Positions 1 to 9,515 of a stretch of DNA of 38,676 nucleotides are shown piece by piece. The DNA is taken from positions 1 to 38,676 of the forward strand of contig CANFUO010000010.1 of assembly GCA_947450225.1 (NCBI GenBank). The letters run 5' to 3'. The notes under the pieces were generated by a model. It did no database searches. It worked only from the letters and a program-made list of their open reading frames with translations, and was not told where the DNA came from. Position numbers and translations under genes: made by a program. The number at the start of each line of letters is the position of its first letter. Positions within the stretch are counted from its first letter, which is position 1. Origin of the DNA: Burkholderiaceae bacterium. GTDB lineage: Bacteria; Pseudomonadota; Gammaproteobacteria; Burkholderiales; Burkholderiaceae.

Positions 1-467
1 GTCATCACTGTCTGACCTCGAGGGCTCTCTAGAGTTACACTAACCTCTTGATTGGTTTGGTTAACTGCACTGACTTGAGTTGAAAAATGGATGTTGGCAT
101 GTGTATATTGAAGTAATCGATTGGCCAACAGTTGCGTTAGTTTGTATTGTTCACATTGCACACGATAGGGATGATTGGTATCTTGACTAATAGATCCAAA
201 ATCGAGCTCGACCTTCCAGCCATTGCGGTCGCGGTATTGCATCCGCGGGGCTATTAATCCTTGAGAAATCAGTTGTTCACTAATCCCAAACCGATCGAGA
301 TAATCTAATGTTGATGGTTGAAAAGTAGAAGCACGAAGAGTGGTTGGGAGCTGTGCCTCGGCTTCAAATACGGCAACGGGTATTCCAGCATCGGCAAAGA
401 TATTGGCAGCAACTAAACCAACTGGCCCAGCTCCGGCTATTAGGATAGATGGTTTCTGAATATTCAT
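1..467 (-). CDS. FAD-dependent monooxygenase, N-terminal part (runs off window)
   Basis: Reading the minus strand from an ATG at 467 gives an open frame of 155 codons to the window edge. It opens with a Rossmann FAD-binding motif, GAGPVG, at about residues 11-16, then an acidic end to the second strand (VAVFEAE). Further in is the RAST-FQPSTLDYLDRFG segment typical of the PF01494 flavoprotein monooxygenases (UbiH/PHBH/phenol hydroxylase type). These enzymes use NAD(P)H and O2 to hydroxylate aromatic or polyketide-like substrates. The C-terminal substrate part lies outside the window, so the substrate cannot be named. A short possible coding frame ends 5 nt upstream of this start. The family call is solid and the reaction is not determined. 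Confidence 0.85.
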   Translation of the reverse strand, partial: MNIQKPSILIAGAGPVGLVAANIFADAGIPVAVFEAEAQLPTTLRASTFQPSTLDYLDRFGISEQLISQGLIAPRMQYRDRNGWKVELDFGSISQDTNHPYRVQCEQYKLTQLLANRLLQYTHANIHFSTQVSAVNQTNQEVSVTLESPRGQTVM

Positions 468-471
468 TCTT

Positions 472-588
472 TTATTGTAGTACTGGTGGCGTTTTTTTAA
501 TTAAACGGATCAAATTTAAATTTGATTTTTTAATAACTAGAACATCTTTCATTTGGGTGACAGCATTGCCTTGTTTGTCGATATCCAT
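472..588 (-). other. possible small ORF or gene remnant upstream of monooxygenase
   Basis: The minus strand is open from 681 to a TAA at 472-474, and the only ATG in it (588) gives 38 residues beginning MDIDKQGNAVTQMKDVLVIK. The upstream codons in the same frame (DENTANAFNFP) also read like protein, but no ATG, GTG or TTG starts them. The frame ends 4 nt before the ATG of the FAD monooxygenase, so translational coupling is possible. It could equally be the decayed 3' end of a lost gene, or chance in AT-rich DNA. I do not recognise a family. Confidence 0.2.
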
Positions 589-751
589 TGGGAAATTGAA
601 AGCATTAGCAGTATTTTCATCGCAGTCATTAAGGATAATTTTTATTATTTGTAATATTTTAGTTATGAGAATTATTATGTTTTAACACATTACATTCCTA
701 TTAAAGAATGAATTATTTTGGCTGTCAAAATTGAATGTTTTTAAAAACCAA

Positions 752-784
752 AAAGCCTTCTAACTCATTAAATTAGAAGGCTTT
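752..784 (-). terminator. intrinsic terminator of the tRNA-fMet gene
   Basis: AAAGCCTTCTAA at 752-763 and TTAGAAGGCTTT at 773-784 form a perfect 12-bp stem with a 9-nt loop. On the minus strand the stem is followed by TTTTTGGTTTTT. It starts 4 nt after the tRNA 3' end at 788. Within 470-787 this is the only clear signal apart from the doubtful small ORF. The rest is AT-rich and featureless. Confidence 0.85.
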
Positions 785-787
785 AAT

Positions 788-864
788 TGGTTGCGGGGAT
801 AGGATTTGAACCTATGACCTTCGGGTTATGAGCCCGACGAGCTGCCAGACTGCTCCACCCCGCG
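788..864 (-). tRNA. initiator tRNA-fMet (CAT)
   Basis: The minus strand gives a 77-nt cloverleaf starting CGCGGGGTGGAGCAG and ending in encoded CCA. The anticodon loop is CTCATAA. Two initiator hallmarks are visible: position 1 (C) does not pair with position 72 (A), and the anticodon stem carries three consecutive G:C pairs (TCGGG/CCCGA). The T arm GGTTCAAATCC is canonical. These mark it as formyl-methionine initiator tRNA rather than elongator Met tRNA. It has its own promoter and terminator, so it is a monocistronic unit. Confidence 0.97.
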
Positions 865-886
865 TCTGTTCTGTACTAAGAGGGCT

Positions 887-915
887 ACTATAGCACGATT
901 GCCCCCTCATTGCAA
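887..915 (-). promoter_or_regulatory. sigma70 promoter of tRNA-fMet
   Basis: On the minus strand TTGCAA (910-915) and TATAGT (887-892) are separated by exactly 17 nt. Transcription would begin near 880, about 16 nt before the mature tRNA 5' end. The -35 box lies 1 nt beyond the stop codon of the MscS-type channel gene, so the promoter is squeezed between the two genes. Confidence 0.75.
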
Positions 916-916
916 G

Positions 917-1792
917 TTAGGTCATTGTTTTGGGTGTATTGTCTAATACCAAGTGTGGGTATGGTATTTCAATATTTTCGCGTTCAAAAGCCACTTTTAC
1001 CCTGGCCTGGAACTCTCTTCTAATTGGTCCTTGGTATTGAGCGACCACCATCATTCTTGAGCGAATCGTCATTGATGAGTCGGCAAAATTTTCTAATCCA
1101 GCAACCTCTAGATCTCCCAAGATGTTGTCTTTGATAGTAGGATCTAGTCGCATTTCGCTAGCGACTTGCTTTAAAACCTCAGTAACATGCGCGAGATTTT
1201 CTTTATAGGCCACATTGATATCGATTACTGAATAGGCATAGCTACGGGTTCGATTCGTGACTACGGTAATGACACTATTGGGGACAAAATGAACCACACC
1301 TTCATAATCTCTAAGGCGAATATAACGTAGAGTTACTTCCTCTACAGTACCAATTTTGCCAGCAATTTCGACGATATCCCCCTGACGTATTTGATCTTCA
1401 ATCAACATCACAAAGCCAGTAAAATAATCTTTGACCAAACTTTGTGCGCCAAAACCCACGGCTAATCCAGCAACACCTGCAGTTGCGAGGAAGGGAGCAA
1501 CTGAAACACCAAAGCCTGCAAGAACCGACATGACGGTAAGTGCAACAATAATGACCGTAGCGATATAGCGCAGAACCCTAGAGAGAGTCTGAATTCTTTT
1601 GACATCGTCACCAGTCGCTCGAATGGTGACGCGTTGTTCGATGCCGCTGATGATTCTTCTTATAATACGTATAACAAGCCATGCGACAAAAAGAACGATA
1701 GAGATTTCAATGATGACAAAAATCAAATCAACCCATTGAACTAGTTCATCAAGATTGTATTTTTGGAGTAGATTAATAACCGTTTTTTTCAT
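917..1792 (-). CDS. MscS-family mechanosensitive ion channel
   Basis: This 291-residue inner-membrane protein is the size of the minimal MscS (YggB) channel, which opens under membrane tension to release solutes after hypo-osmotic shock. Predicted membrane segments lie near residues 21-48 and 75-95. The pore helix (about 96-127) is rich in Gly and Ala (FLATAGVAGLAVGFGAQSLV), the family signature. It is followed by the beta domain (QGDIVEIAGKIGTVEEV) and a cytoplasmic alpha/beta C terminus. No strong Shine-Dalgarno site precedes the ATG. It is divergent from the MBL-fold gene, with 30 nt between them, and ends just before the tRNA promoter. I leave the symbol blank because paralogues are common. 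Confidence 0.93.
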   Translation of the reverse strand: MKKTVINLLQKYNLDELVQWVDLIFVIIEISIVLFVAWLVIRIIRRIISGIEQRVTIRATGDDVKRIQTLSRVLRYIATVIIVALTVMSVLAGFGVSVAPFLATAGVAGLAVGFGAQSLVKDYFTGFVMLIEDQIRQGDIVEIAGKIGTVEEVTLRYIRLRDYEGVVHFVPNSVITVVTNRTRSYAYSVIDINVAYKENLAHVTEVLKQVASEMRLDPTIKDNILGDLEVAGLENFADSSMTIRSRMMVVAQYQGPIRREFQARVKVAFERENIEIPYPHLVLDNTPKTMT

Positions 1793-1822
1793 ATTAAAAG
1801 TGTAGGATGTAAAAAAATATCA

Positions 1823-2782
1823 ATGTCTAAATTTTCTTTTCGTTACGCAAATGATTTGGGTGAGGGTGTTTATGCAGTTGACACTGGCTTTGTCAGACCG
1901 CAGTTTGACGCCAGTTACATTGTTACACAAAGAGCCCCATCGAGTGAGCGAATCGCTATTATTGATACCGGTACGAGTTACTCTGTGCCACGCATATTGG
2001 CAACCTTGTCAGATTTGGAATGTACCGCAGATCAAGTGGATTTTATTATTCTGACGCATGTTCACTTAGATCACGCAGGTGGCGCAGGTACATTGATGCA
2101 AGCATGCCCTCAAGCGCAATTAATTGTTCACCCGCGGGGTGCAAAGCATATGATTGATCCGACTGTGTTACGTGCAGGTGCGGTTTCTGTCTATGGTGAG
2201 CAAACTGTCGAAAAAGACTATGGACAACTATTACCCATTGATGCGCAGCGAGTGATTTCAGCAGAGGATGGTTATATGATTAACTTAGCGGGTCGAATCT
2301 TGGTTTGTTTAGATACCCCAGGGCATGCCAAGCATCATATAACGATCTGGGATCAGATGAGTCATGGTGCTTTTACAGGTGATACCTTTGGGTTGTCCTA
2401 CCGTGAATTTGATACAGAAAAAGGGCCATTTATCCTGCCCACAACAACGCCTATCCATTTTGATCCAAAGGCATTACGGATTTCTCTTAAACGTATCATG
2501 GCTTTAAAACCAGAGTGTATTTATCCAACGCACTTTAGTAAAGTAACTGGGGTACCACGCTTGTACCAAAAACTCACCGATATACTCACCCAGGTAGAAA
2601 ACTTAGGAAAATCTCTAGAAAGAGCAGATCATCGTCATGAATTACTCAAAAATGGTTTACTAAATCTTTATATTCAAGAGCTTAGAAATCATGGGTGTCA
2701 ATTATCAGACAGCAAAATTGAACAACTTTTAAGCACCGATATTGAATTAAATGCTCAAGGGATGGGTGTTTGGCTCGGGTAA
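1823..2782 (+). CDS. MBL-fold metallo-hydrolase
   Basis: This 319-residue protein has a complete metallo-beta-lactamase fold metal site: THVHLDHAGG (H79, H81, D83, H84), PGH at H168, TGDTFG (D187) and the late His in YPTHFS (H237). Such a site binds two metal ions and hydrolyses thioesters, lactones or similar esters. The spacing and the C-terminal extension after residue 240 resemble glyoxalase-II/lactonase-like members, but the sequence does not reveal the substrate. It is a single gene, 30 nt from the divergent MscS gene and 73 nt before kup. It appears cytoplasmic, since no signal peptide is seen. Confidence 0.88.
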   Translation: MSKFSFRYANDLGEGVYAVDTGFVRPQFDASYIVTQRAPSSERIAIIDTGTSYSVPRILATLSDLECTADQVDFIILTHVHLDHAGGAGTLMQACPQAQLIVHPRGAKHMIDPTVLRAGAVSVYGEQTVEKDYGQLLPIDAQRVISAEDGYMINLAGRILVCLDTPGHAKHHITIWDQMSHGAFTGDTFGLSYREFDTEKGPFILPTTTPIHFDPKALRISLKRIMALKPECIYPTHFSKVTGVPRLYQKLTDILTQVENLGKSLERADHRHELLKNGLLNLYIQELRNHGCQLSDSKIEQLLSTDIELNAQGMGVWLG

Positions 2783-2855
2783 ATAGATCTTAAATAGAAC
2801 TTTTACTATTTTCAAGGATTACAATTAAGGTACCTTTAACCTGTTATGGTGAAAT

Positions 2856-4796
2856 ATGTCTCTCAGCAATCCAGAGTTTTCAGAATCAAAGATTCTTCGT
2901 CCCATCACATTACATAGTAACTCTCACGAACATAAAGGTAATTTAGCTGGCTTAACTTTGGCAGCAACGGGAGTTGTGTTTGGCGACATTGGAACGAGTC
3001 CACTCTACGCCTTAAAAGAATGCTTTAGTCCTGAACATGGCATTCCGTTTTCTCAAGAAAGTGTTTACGGCGTATTGTCGATGGTTTTTTGGGCATTTCT
3101 CGTTGTTGTATCCCTCAAGTATGTTTTGTTCGTGATGCGAGCCAGTAATAATGGGGAGGGTGGTATTTTGGCTTTGATGGCATTGGCTCTCAGAACTGTA
3201 CCAACCAACTCAAGAAGATCCCTTACCATCCTTATGTTGGGTGTTTTTGGTGCTTGTATGTTTTATGGAGATGCGGTTATTACACCTGCTATTTCAGTAC
3301 TTTCTGCGGTTGAGGGCTTAGAAGTAGTCTCGCCTGCTTTAGCGCGTTATGTGATTCCGATTACTATAGTCATTATTGTTTTTTTATTTTTGATTCAGCG
3401 CACAGGAACCCATATTGTCGGCAGTCTATTTGGTCCCATCATGCTTGTTTGGTTTTTGGTTCTTGGGTGGATGGGTATTTATAACATTGTGGATAACCCA
3501 CAGGTATTAGTTGCGGTGCGCCCCATTTATGCCATCATGTTTTTATGGGAACACTCGGTTCAAGCATTTATCGTTTTGGGCGCGGTGTTCCTGGTTTTAA
3601 CAGGAGCGGAAGCACTTTATGCGGATATGGGGCACTTTGGGGCAAAACCAATTCGATTAGCTTGGTTTTTTGTGACGATGCCATCCTTGTTACTCAATTA
3701 CTTTGGACAAGGTGCGATGTTAATCGCCAACCCCAGTGCGATTGAAAACCCATTCTTCTTAATGGTGCCAGAGACATTTACTCTACCCTTAGTTATTTTG
3801 GCGACCATTGCCACAGTGATTGCTTCTCAAGCCGTGATTTCGGGGGCGTATTCCATGACATCTCAGGCTATTCTTTTAGGATTTATTCCGAAAATGAAAA
3901 TTTCTTACACATCTGATAATGAAATTGGCCAAATCTATATTCCAACGATCAATTGGTTTTTATTAGTGGTTGTTGTTGCAGTCGTGATCGCCTTTAAGAG
4001 TTCTGCAAATCTTGCTGCAGCATATGGCATAGCAGTAACTACAACGATGATTATTACCACTATCCTTGCAGCAATTGTGATGAGCTTCGTTTGGAAATGG
4101 AATCCTATATTTATATTCTTAGTGATTGCATCATTTTTAGTGGTCGATTTATCCTTTTTAGTTGCTAATCTTTTAAAGATTTCTGAAGGAGGGTGGTTTC
4201 CTTTATTGTTAGGTGCCGTTTGTTTCTTATTATTGATGACCTGGTTCCAAGGGCGACGAATCCTGCGTGACAAAGCGATTCAAAGTGGTATTCCATTAGA
4301 GAGCTTTGTGCAATCATTGCAAGCACATCCCCCACACCGTGTGGAAGGAACGGCTGTATTCTTAACAGCGCATGTGGACTATGTTCCCGTGGCGATGTTG
4401 CATAATTTAAAACATAATCGCATCTTACATGAGCGGGTTATCTTCTTAAAAATCAGTGTATGGGACGTCCCCTTTGTTGAAGACAATGAGCGTTTGACAT
4501 TCAAAGATATGGGATCCGGCATGTATCTTGTCAGAGCGATGTATGGCTTTAAAGAAACACCAGATGTGTTGGCTATTTTAGATTTAATTGGTAAAGAGTT
4601 TGGTGTTGAATGTGACATGATGGAAACATCCTTCTTTTTAGCCCGAGATACGGTCATACCATCAGCGATTCCAGGAATGGCTTTGTGGCGTGAAAAATTA
4701 TTTGCATGGATGTTTCAAAACTCAGCTAAGCCTGCAGACTTCTTTCAAATCCCGACTAATCGTGTGGTTGAACTTGGCGCAAAAATAGAAATTTAG
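2856..4796 (+). CDS. kup: Kup-type potassium uptake transporter
   Basis: The 646-residue protein is the usual length for bacterial KUP/HAK/KT low-affinity K+ transporters, which take up K+ with H+ across the inner membrane. The family signature [13 protein letters not shown] lies at about residues 43-55, followed by some twelve hydrophobic segments to about residue 470. Conserved features include [40 protein letters not shown] and the cytoplasmic C-terminal domain. The sequence gives no sign of truncation. The ATG start leaves about 30 hydrophilic residues before the first helix, as is common in this family. The gene ends in TAG, interlocked with the TAA of the convergent aldolase gene. Confidence 0.97.
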   Translation: MSLSNPEFSESKILRPITLHSNSHEHKGNLAGLTLAATGVVFGDIGTSPLYALKECFSPEHGIPFSQESVYGVLSMVFWAFLVVVSLKYVLFVMRASNNGEGGILALMALALRTVPTNSRRSLTILMLGVFGACMFYGDAVITPAISVLSAVEGLEVVSPALARYVIPITIVIIVFLFLIQRTGTHIVGSLFGPIMLVWFLVLGWMGIYNIVDNPQVLVAVRPIYAIMFLWEHSVQAFIVLGAVFLVLTGAEALYADMGHFGAKPIRLAWFFVTMPSLLLNYFGQGAMLIANPSAIENPFFLMVPETFTLPLVILATIATVIASQAVISGAYSMTSQAILLGFIPKMKISYTSDNEIGQIYIPTINWFLLVVVVAVVIAFKSSANLAAAYGIAVTTTMIITTILAAIVMSFVWKWNPIFIFLVIASFLVVDLSFLVANLLKISEGGWFPLLLGAVCFLLLMTWFQGRRILRDKAIQSGIPLESFVQSLQAHPPHRVEGTAVFLTAHVDYVPVAMLHNLKHNRILHERVIFLKISVWDVPFVEDNERLTFKDMGSGMYLVRAMYGFKETPDVLAILDLIGKEFGVECDMMETSFFLARDTVIPSAIPGMALWREKLFAWMFQNSAKPADFFQIPTNRVVELGAKIEI

Positions 4797-5614
4797 TCGA
4801 GTAAGTCAGGTTGTTCTTTGATGATGCGGGAATACAGTGGTTGAAACGAGAACCAGCCCGCATAACTTGAGCCAACGATTGAATAGGCTTGCTGGGCGGA
4901 TTCTTGTTTGATCGGGATTGGTGACTTACCACTGGCCATCGCCAGCAATTGCACCTGACAACAACGCTCCATCGAGATATACCACCAAACAGCAGCGTCC
5001 ACAGTATCAGCAACCGTGAGAAGGCCATGGTTTTGGAGGATAGCGGCCTTATAGCTTCCTAGAGCTTGAGAGACTCTGACCCCTTCATCAATCTCGACAA
5101 CGACACCACCGTAATCGGGGTAGACAGCGTGATCACCATAAAACGCACAGGCATCTTGAGTCAAGGTGTCAAGGGGAATACCCAAAGTTGAAAAAGCTCT
5201 ACCTTGCGGTGAATGGGTATGCGCTGCAGCAACCACATCGGGACGCAGCAAATGAATTTGTGAGTGAATGGCAAAGGCGGCGGCATTGACAGGGTGCTTA
5301 CCTTCAATTACATTGCCATGGTGATCAACACGGATGAGATTCGATACAGTCACTTGACTAAAGTGCACGCCAAATGGATTTACCCAAAAAGTATCAATAA
5401 ACTCCGGATCACGCGCCGTAATATGACCAGCAATACCTTCATCAAAACCCATTTTGGAGAATAAGCGAAAACCTGCAGCTAAGCGTTGTTTTCGGTGCAG
5501 ACGTTCATCCCTAGTATGAGTAAATGTGGGTGGGCTGGGCATCGAAGGACTCGTCGTGCTTCCAATCTTGTTTTGACTCGCCTGTAATCCAGAAAGTGGG
5601 TTAAGCATTTGCAT
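4793..5614 (-). CDS. class II aldolase/adducin family protein
   Basis: The protein has the class II aldolase/adducin fold (PF00596). It shows the metal-binding HTHSPQG pair and the distal QNHGLLT His that with them hold the divalent ion, plus the N-terminal [15 protein letters not shown] segment. Members are sugar-phosphate aldolases, epimerases or decarboxylase-like proteins acting in the cytoplasm. This long-N-terminus subtype is common in Burkholderiales and its substrate is usually unassigned. An ATG at 5623 directly abuts the AGGAG site, whereas the ATG at 5614 has it 9 nt upstream, so I prefer 5614 (273 residues). It converges on kup, sharing 4 nt. Confidence 0.88.
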   Translation of the reverse strand: MQMLNPLSGLQASQNKIGSTTSPSMPSPPTFTHTRDERLHRKQRLAAGFRLFSKMGFDEGIAGHITARDPEFIDTFWVNPFGVHFSQVTVSNLIRVDHHGNVIEGKHPVNAAAFAIHSQIHLLRPDVVAAAHTHSPQGRAFSTLGIPLDTLTQDACAFYGDHAVYPDYGGVVVEIDEGVRVSQALGSYKAAILQNHGLLTVADTVDAAVWWYISMERCCQVQLLAMASGKSPIPIKQESAQQAYSIVGSSYAGWFSFQPLYSRIIKEQPDLLD

Positions 5615-5697
5615 GAAAGGCATCTCCTGATGAAGTATGATGCAGATAAATATAAACTCTTTAAAATAAACTTTACTTTATCAATATTCTAACCACT

Positions 5698-6654
5698 ATG
5701 TTAAGCCCAGACGATACCCCGCGTGTTTTAATTTTAGGTGCGGGGGCAATTGGTGGTTTTTATGGTCATGCCTTATCAAAAGCTAAAGCGCACGTGACTC
5801 TGGTTGCCCGTTCTGAATACGATATCCTCAAAAAGCATGGTTACAAAATAACGAGTCAGAGCTTAGGAGATAGTGTATTTTTTCCGCATGAAGTACTACC
5901 TTCGTGCCATGATTATCAAGGTAATCACCCGGATTATTTATTCGTTTGTCTTAAAGTAGTGCAGGGCTTAGATCGTGTCAAGTTGATGGCTCCAGCAATA
6001 GGGCCAAATACAGTGATTGTATTGATTGAAAACGGCGTTGAAATTGAGAAAGAAATTCAGGACGCTTATCCTGATAATCAAATCATTAGTTGTTTAGCCT
6101 TTATTCAAGTCAGTCGAATTGCACCAGGAGTGATTGAACATTTTGCCTATGGGGAGTTAACCATAGGAAACTTTCCGACCGGCGTAAGTAATGAGTGTCG
6201 AGAATTAGCCGCACTTTTGGAAATTGGTGGCGTGCCAGTCGTTTTGAATGAAAAAATTAGTCAAGGACGTTGGCAAAAGGTTTTATGGAATGCCGCGTTT
6301 AACCCAGTCTCAGTGTTAGGTGGCGTGATAGATACCCTAGGTATCCTAGCAGCTCCTGGAGGTGAGGCCTTGATACGGCAATTGATGGCAGAGGTCATGG
6401 CGATAGCTAAGGCGACTGATAATGAAATTCCAGCACACTTGCCAGATCATTACATTGACCTTACTTACAATGCGCCCGCTTATAAAACCAGTATGGCGAT
6501 TGATTGGGAAAGAAAACAAGACCTAGAGGTAGAGGCAATTATGGACAATACGCTTGCAGCGGCAAAACGAGAGGGAGTTGCAGTCCCGATGTTAGAGGCT
6601 ACTCGAGCATTACTGACGATGATGCAATTGCAGAGGCAAAAGAGTTTGATTTAG
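5698..6654 (+). CDS. panE: 2-dehydropantoate 2-reductase (ketopantoate reductase)
   Basis: The 318-residue protein has the ApbA/PanE layout. An N-terminal NADPH Rossmann site ([11 protein letters not shown], about residues 14-24) is followed by the C-terminal helical domain with [13 protein letters not shown] and the late substrate-binding region. Ketopantoate reductase makes pantoate for coenzyme A synthesis. Paralogues in this family reduce other 2-oxo acids, and no other pantothenate gene is nearby, so the exact substrate is inferred. The ATG has no visible Shine-Dalgarno site. It is divergent from the aldolase gene (83 nt) and converges on gcdH with interlocked stop codons. Confidence 0.88.
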   Translation: MLSPDDTPRVLILGAGAIGGFYGHALSKAKAHVTLVARSEYDILKKHGYKITSQSLGDSVFFPHEVLPSCHDYQGNHPDYLFVCLKVVQGLDRVKLMAPAIGPNTVIVLIENGVEIEKEIQDAYPDNQIISCLAFIQVSRIAPGVIEHFAYGELTIGNFPTGVSNECRELAALLEIGGVPVVLNEKISQGRWQKVLWNAAFNPVSVLGGVIDTLGILAAPGGEALIRQLMAEVMAIAKATDNEIPAHLPDHYIDLTYNAPAYKTSMAIDWERKQDLEVEAIMDNTLAAAKREGVAVPMLEATRALLTMMQLQRQKSLI

Positions 6655-7829
6655 AAAGCTGAAATACCGGTGATGGCTCGTCCTAAAATGAGCGCATGGA
6701 TATCATGCGTCCCTTCATAGGTATTAACAACCTCTAAATTTAATAAATGGCGGATTACACCATATTCATCAGAAATCCCGTTCCCGCCATGCATATCTCT
6801 TGCCATTCTTGCAATATCTAAGGCTTTACCACAAGAGTTTCTCTTCATAATAGAAGTGATTTCTGGCGAGTCAGTACCCTCATCTTTCATACGACCCAAA
6901 CGTAAACAAGACTGCAGGGCCAAAGTAATCTCGGTTTGCATATCAGCAAGCTTCTTCTGCACTAATTGATTAGCCGCTAGGGGCTTATCAAATTGCTTAC
7001 GATCAAGCGTGTATTGTCGTGCCGCGTGCCAACAAAACTCCGCAGCACCCATAGCACCCCAAGCGATGCCGTAACGTGCGGAATTCAGGCAAGTGAAAGG
7101 GCCTTTGAGACCTTGGACGTGAGGTAATTCGTTCTCGGAGGGGACAAAAACTTCATCCATAACAATTTCACCCGTAGTTGAAGCACGCAGGCCCATTTTG
7201 CCTTTAATTTTAGGTGCGGATAAACCCTTCATGCCTTTATCTAAAATATAGCCTTTAATAACACCAGCATCATTCTTTGCCCACACCACAAACACATCGG
7301 CAAATGGAGAATTTGATATCCATGTTTTAGAACCCGTCAAACTAAAGCCACCAGGAACACTTTTGGCACGGGTAATCATATTCCCAGGATCAGAACCAAA
7401 GTTAGGCTCCGTTAAGCCAAAACAGCCGATTAATTTACCGCTAGCAAGCCCTGGAAGATACTTTTGTTTTTGCTCTTCGCTACCAAATTCGAAGATGGGA
7501 AGCATGACCAGAGAAGATTGCACGCTCATCATCGAGCGATAACCAGAGTCAATACGTTCGATTTCTCGGGCTACTAAACCATAGCTCACATAGTTCATCT
7601 CCGAGCCGCCATAGACAGCAGGCAAGGTGAGCCCTAAAAAGCCTAAATCACCCATTTCTCGAAAGATATTTAAATCCGTTTTTTCTTCACGGAAGGCTTC
7701 TAAAATGCGGGGGGCTAGCTGCTCTTGCGCATACTTATGCGCAGCATCTTGAACCATGCGCTCCTCAGTCGTTAGCTGTGAACTTAATAAAAGAGGGTCA
7801 TCCCATTGAAATTGTGTTTTTTTGCTCAT
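6651..7829 (-). CDS. gcdH: glutaryl-CoA dehydrogenase-type acyl-CoA dehydrogenase
   Basis: This 392-residue flavoprotein matches the acyl-CoA dehydrogenase fold: the N-terminal helical domain, the FAD-binding [14 protein letters not shown] segment, the WISNSP motif and the C-terminal helical domain. The ending [21 protein letters not shown] contains the catalytic base Glu (E372) and is characteristic of glutaryl-CoA dehydrogenase, which oxidises and decarboxylates glutaryl-CoA to crotonyl-CoA in lysine, tryptophan and aromatic breakdown. No partner CoA-transferase or regulator lies beside it. It is monocistronic, converging on panE and divergent from the YhhQ-like gene. A 5-bp-arm palindrome (ATGTTGAACAT, 7847-7857) lies just upstream and could be an operator. 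Confidence 0.92.
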   Translation of the reverse strand: MSKKTQFQWDDPLLLSSQLTTEERMVQDAAHKYAQEQLAPRILEAFREEKTDLNIFREMGDLGFLGLTLPAVYGGSEMNYVSYGLVAREIERIDSGYRSMMSVQSSLVMLPIFEFGSEEQKQKYLPGLASGKLIGCFGLTEPNFGSDPGNMITRAKSVPGGFSLTGSKTWISNSPFADVFVVWAKNDAGVIKGYILDKGMKGLSAPKIKGKMGLRASTTGEIVMDEVFVPSENELPHVQGLKGPFTCLNSARYGIAWGAMGAAEFCWHAARQYTLDRKQFDKPLAANQLVQKKLADMQTEITLALQSCLRLGRMKDEGTDSPEITSIMKRNSCGKALDIARMARDMHGGNGISDEYGVIRHLLNLEVVNTYEGTHDIHALILGRAITGISAF

Positions 7830-7911
7830 TTTTATAAATTTGTCATATGTTGAACATGTTTGTATAAACTAGTTTAGACTAAATTGATCATTTCTAAATA
7901 TTTACTCTATT

Positions 7912-8643
7912 TTGATTACAAAAAACCCACAAGCCCCTCTAAAGCGTGCCTATAAATATTACGATTTTTTATTGGCCGGTTTTGTCACCGTTTTACTCTG
8001 TTCTAATTTGATAGGTGCTGGTAAGGCTGCTCAAGTTGAATTACCTTTATTTGGCAATGTGATTTTTGGTGCCGGTGTTTTGTTTTTTCCGATTTCCTAT
8101 GCCTTTGGGAATATTTTTACCGAAGTGTATGGCTACGCATACGACAGACGAGCGGTCTGGTGTGGTTTTGGAGCGCTTATTTTTGCCGCTTTTATGTCCC
8201 AGATTGTCATTCATTTACAACCAGCCCCCGGCGACTACAATGCGCACTTACAAGAGGGTCTTGAATCTGTCTTTGGGAATACTTGGCGGATTGTTATAGG
8301 CTCGATGATGGCCTTTTGGTGCGGTAGCTTAGCCAATGCCTATGTACTGGCTAAAATGAAAGTAATTTCTTCAGGAAAGCACCTATGGCTGCGCGTCATT
8401 GTTTCCACAGTGGTCGGTCAGTTTATAGATTCAATCTTATTTTATATGTTGGCTTTTTATGGGATTTGGCCGCTTGAGCAAATTATTCAAGTTGCCTTTG
8501 TACAATATATCCTCAAAACCTCTTGGGAAATCTTAGCCGTACCATTGACCTACCGTATTGTCAGCTTTTTAAAGAAAAAAGAAGACGAGGACTATTACGA
8601 TAACGATACGAACTTCAATCCCTTTAAAGTCAAAGTAAATTAA
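7912..8643 (+). CDS. yhhQ: queuosine precursor transporter, YhhQ/VUT family
   Basis: This 243-residue integral membrane protein has about six hydrophobic segments and the family pattern (PF02592). It shows SNLIGAGKAAQ near the N terminus, then FGNIFTEVYGYAYDRRAVW and VSTVVGQFIDSILFYMLAF. YhhQ/QPTR proteins import queuine or preQ0/preQ1 for tRNA queuosine modification. The start is a TTG: no ATG or GTG lies before the conserved YKYYDFLLAGF opening, and the ribosome site is weak. The C terminus is acidic (KKKEDEDYYDND). It ends directly next to the stop of the convergent rlmJ gene. I see no preQ1 riboswitch in the 82-nt leader. Confidence 0.88.
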   Translation: MITKNPQAPLKRAYKYYDFLLAGFVTVLLCSNLIGAGKAAQVELPLFGNVIFGAGVLFFPISYAFGNIFTEVYGYAYDRRAVWCGFGALIFAAFMSQIVIHLQPAPGDYNAHLQEGLESVFGNTWRIVIGSMMAFWCGSLANAYVLAKMKVISSGKHLWLRVIVSTVVGQFIDSILFYMLAFYGIWPLEQIIQVAFVQYILKTSWEILAVPLTYRIVSFLKKKEDEDYYDNDTNFNPFKVKVN

Positions 8644-9510
8644 TTATTCAAAGCTTTGCAAATGATAATGTCCTGCGCCGTCAATCTGTAGTATCTCTTG
8701 CAGAAGTGGGAGATCTTTTTGTAAAGACTCTTTCAGTTGCCAAGGTGGATTAATCACCCACATGCCACTTGCTGATAAGCCTGATTCAGTGACTTCTTTA
8801 ATGCGTAATTCTGCTTGCAGCCAAGGTAGTTGATGTTCAAGACAGAGTTTTTTTAAACGATCCGGAAAGTCTTTCGCATCGAGCCTACTTAAAATGGGAT
8901 ACCAGATTACATAGACCCCTGTCGAGAATCGTTTAAATGCATCTTGAAGAGATTGAAGCACTTGATGATAATCACCCTTATCTTCATAAGAAGGATCAAT
9001 CAGTATTAATCCTCTGCGTGAGGGTGGTGGTAAATACGCTTTGAGTGCTAAAAATCCATTTGTCTCTTCAACTTTGATATCTTGTCGTCTTAAACGCAAT
9101 GATTCCAGATTACTTTTCAGATCAGGAAAATCACTTGGATGTAATTCCATTAAACGTAATTTATCTTGAGAGCGCATACTTTGCCAAAGTAAGTAAGGCG
9201 AGCCCGGATAAATTTCAATATCTTTAGTTTGATTAGGAAGCTGTGTGATTAGTTCTAGATAAGCGCGAATACCATCACTCAGGGAGTGCTCATTTGCTTG
9301 CTTGGCAAGCTTTAAGATGCCTTCAGAAGACTCATCACTGGTTTGGGCAAATCGATCCTTGAGATTGTATATCCCAGCACCTGCATGGGTATCAATCAAC
9401 ATCAAGGGTGTGTCTTTTTTATGGAGTAACTCAATACAACTCAGCAGCGTGATGTGTTTGAGGACATCGGCATGATTGCCTGCATGAAAGCCATGACGGT
9501 AACTGAACAT
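8644..9510 (-). CDS. rlmJ: 23S rRNA (adenine-2030-N6)-methyltransferase
   Basis: The 288-residue protein begins MFSYRHGFHAGNHADVLKH, the conserved opening of RlmJ. It carries an SAM-binding segment (DTHAGAGIY, about 40-48) and the N6-adenine catalytic motif IDPSYE (about 171-176). RlmJ methylates A2030 of 23S rRNA. It is the last gene of the six-gene minus-strand run that begins with the 2OG oxygenase, 5 nt after the PAP2 gene. Its position there is probably co-transcription rather than a shared function. Confidence 0.96.
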   Translation of the reverse strand: MFSYRHGFHAGNHADVLKHITLLSCIELLHKKDTPLMLIDTHAGAGIYNLKDRFAQTSDESSEGILKLAKQANEHSLSDGIRAYLELITQLPNQTKDIEIYPGSPYLLWQSMRSQDKLRLMELHPSDFPDLKSNLESLRLRRQDIKVEETNGFLALKAYLPPPSRRGLILIDPSYEDKGDYHQVLQSLQDAFKRFSTGVYVIWYPILSRLDAKDFPDRLKKLCLEHQLPWLQAELRIKEVTESGLSASGMWVINPPWQLKESLQKDLPLLQEILQIDGAGHYHLQSFE

Positions 9511-9515
9511 GGTGT

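Noticed and set aside
449..685. Plus-strand 78-residue open frame beside the monooxygenase
   Set aside because: It starts inside the monooxygenase coding region on the opposite strand, has no ribosome site, is rich in Phe and Ile, and mirrors the AT-rich spacer.
3935..4273. Antisense frames inside kup
   Set aside because: Low-complexity Lys, Ile and Thr strings opposite hydrophobic codons; typical shadows of a membrane-protein gene.
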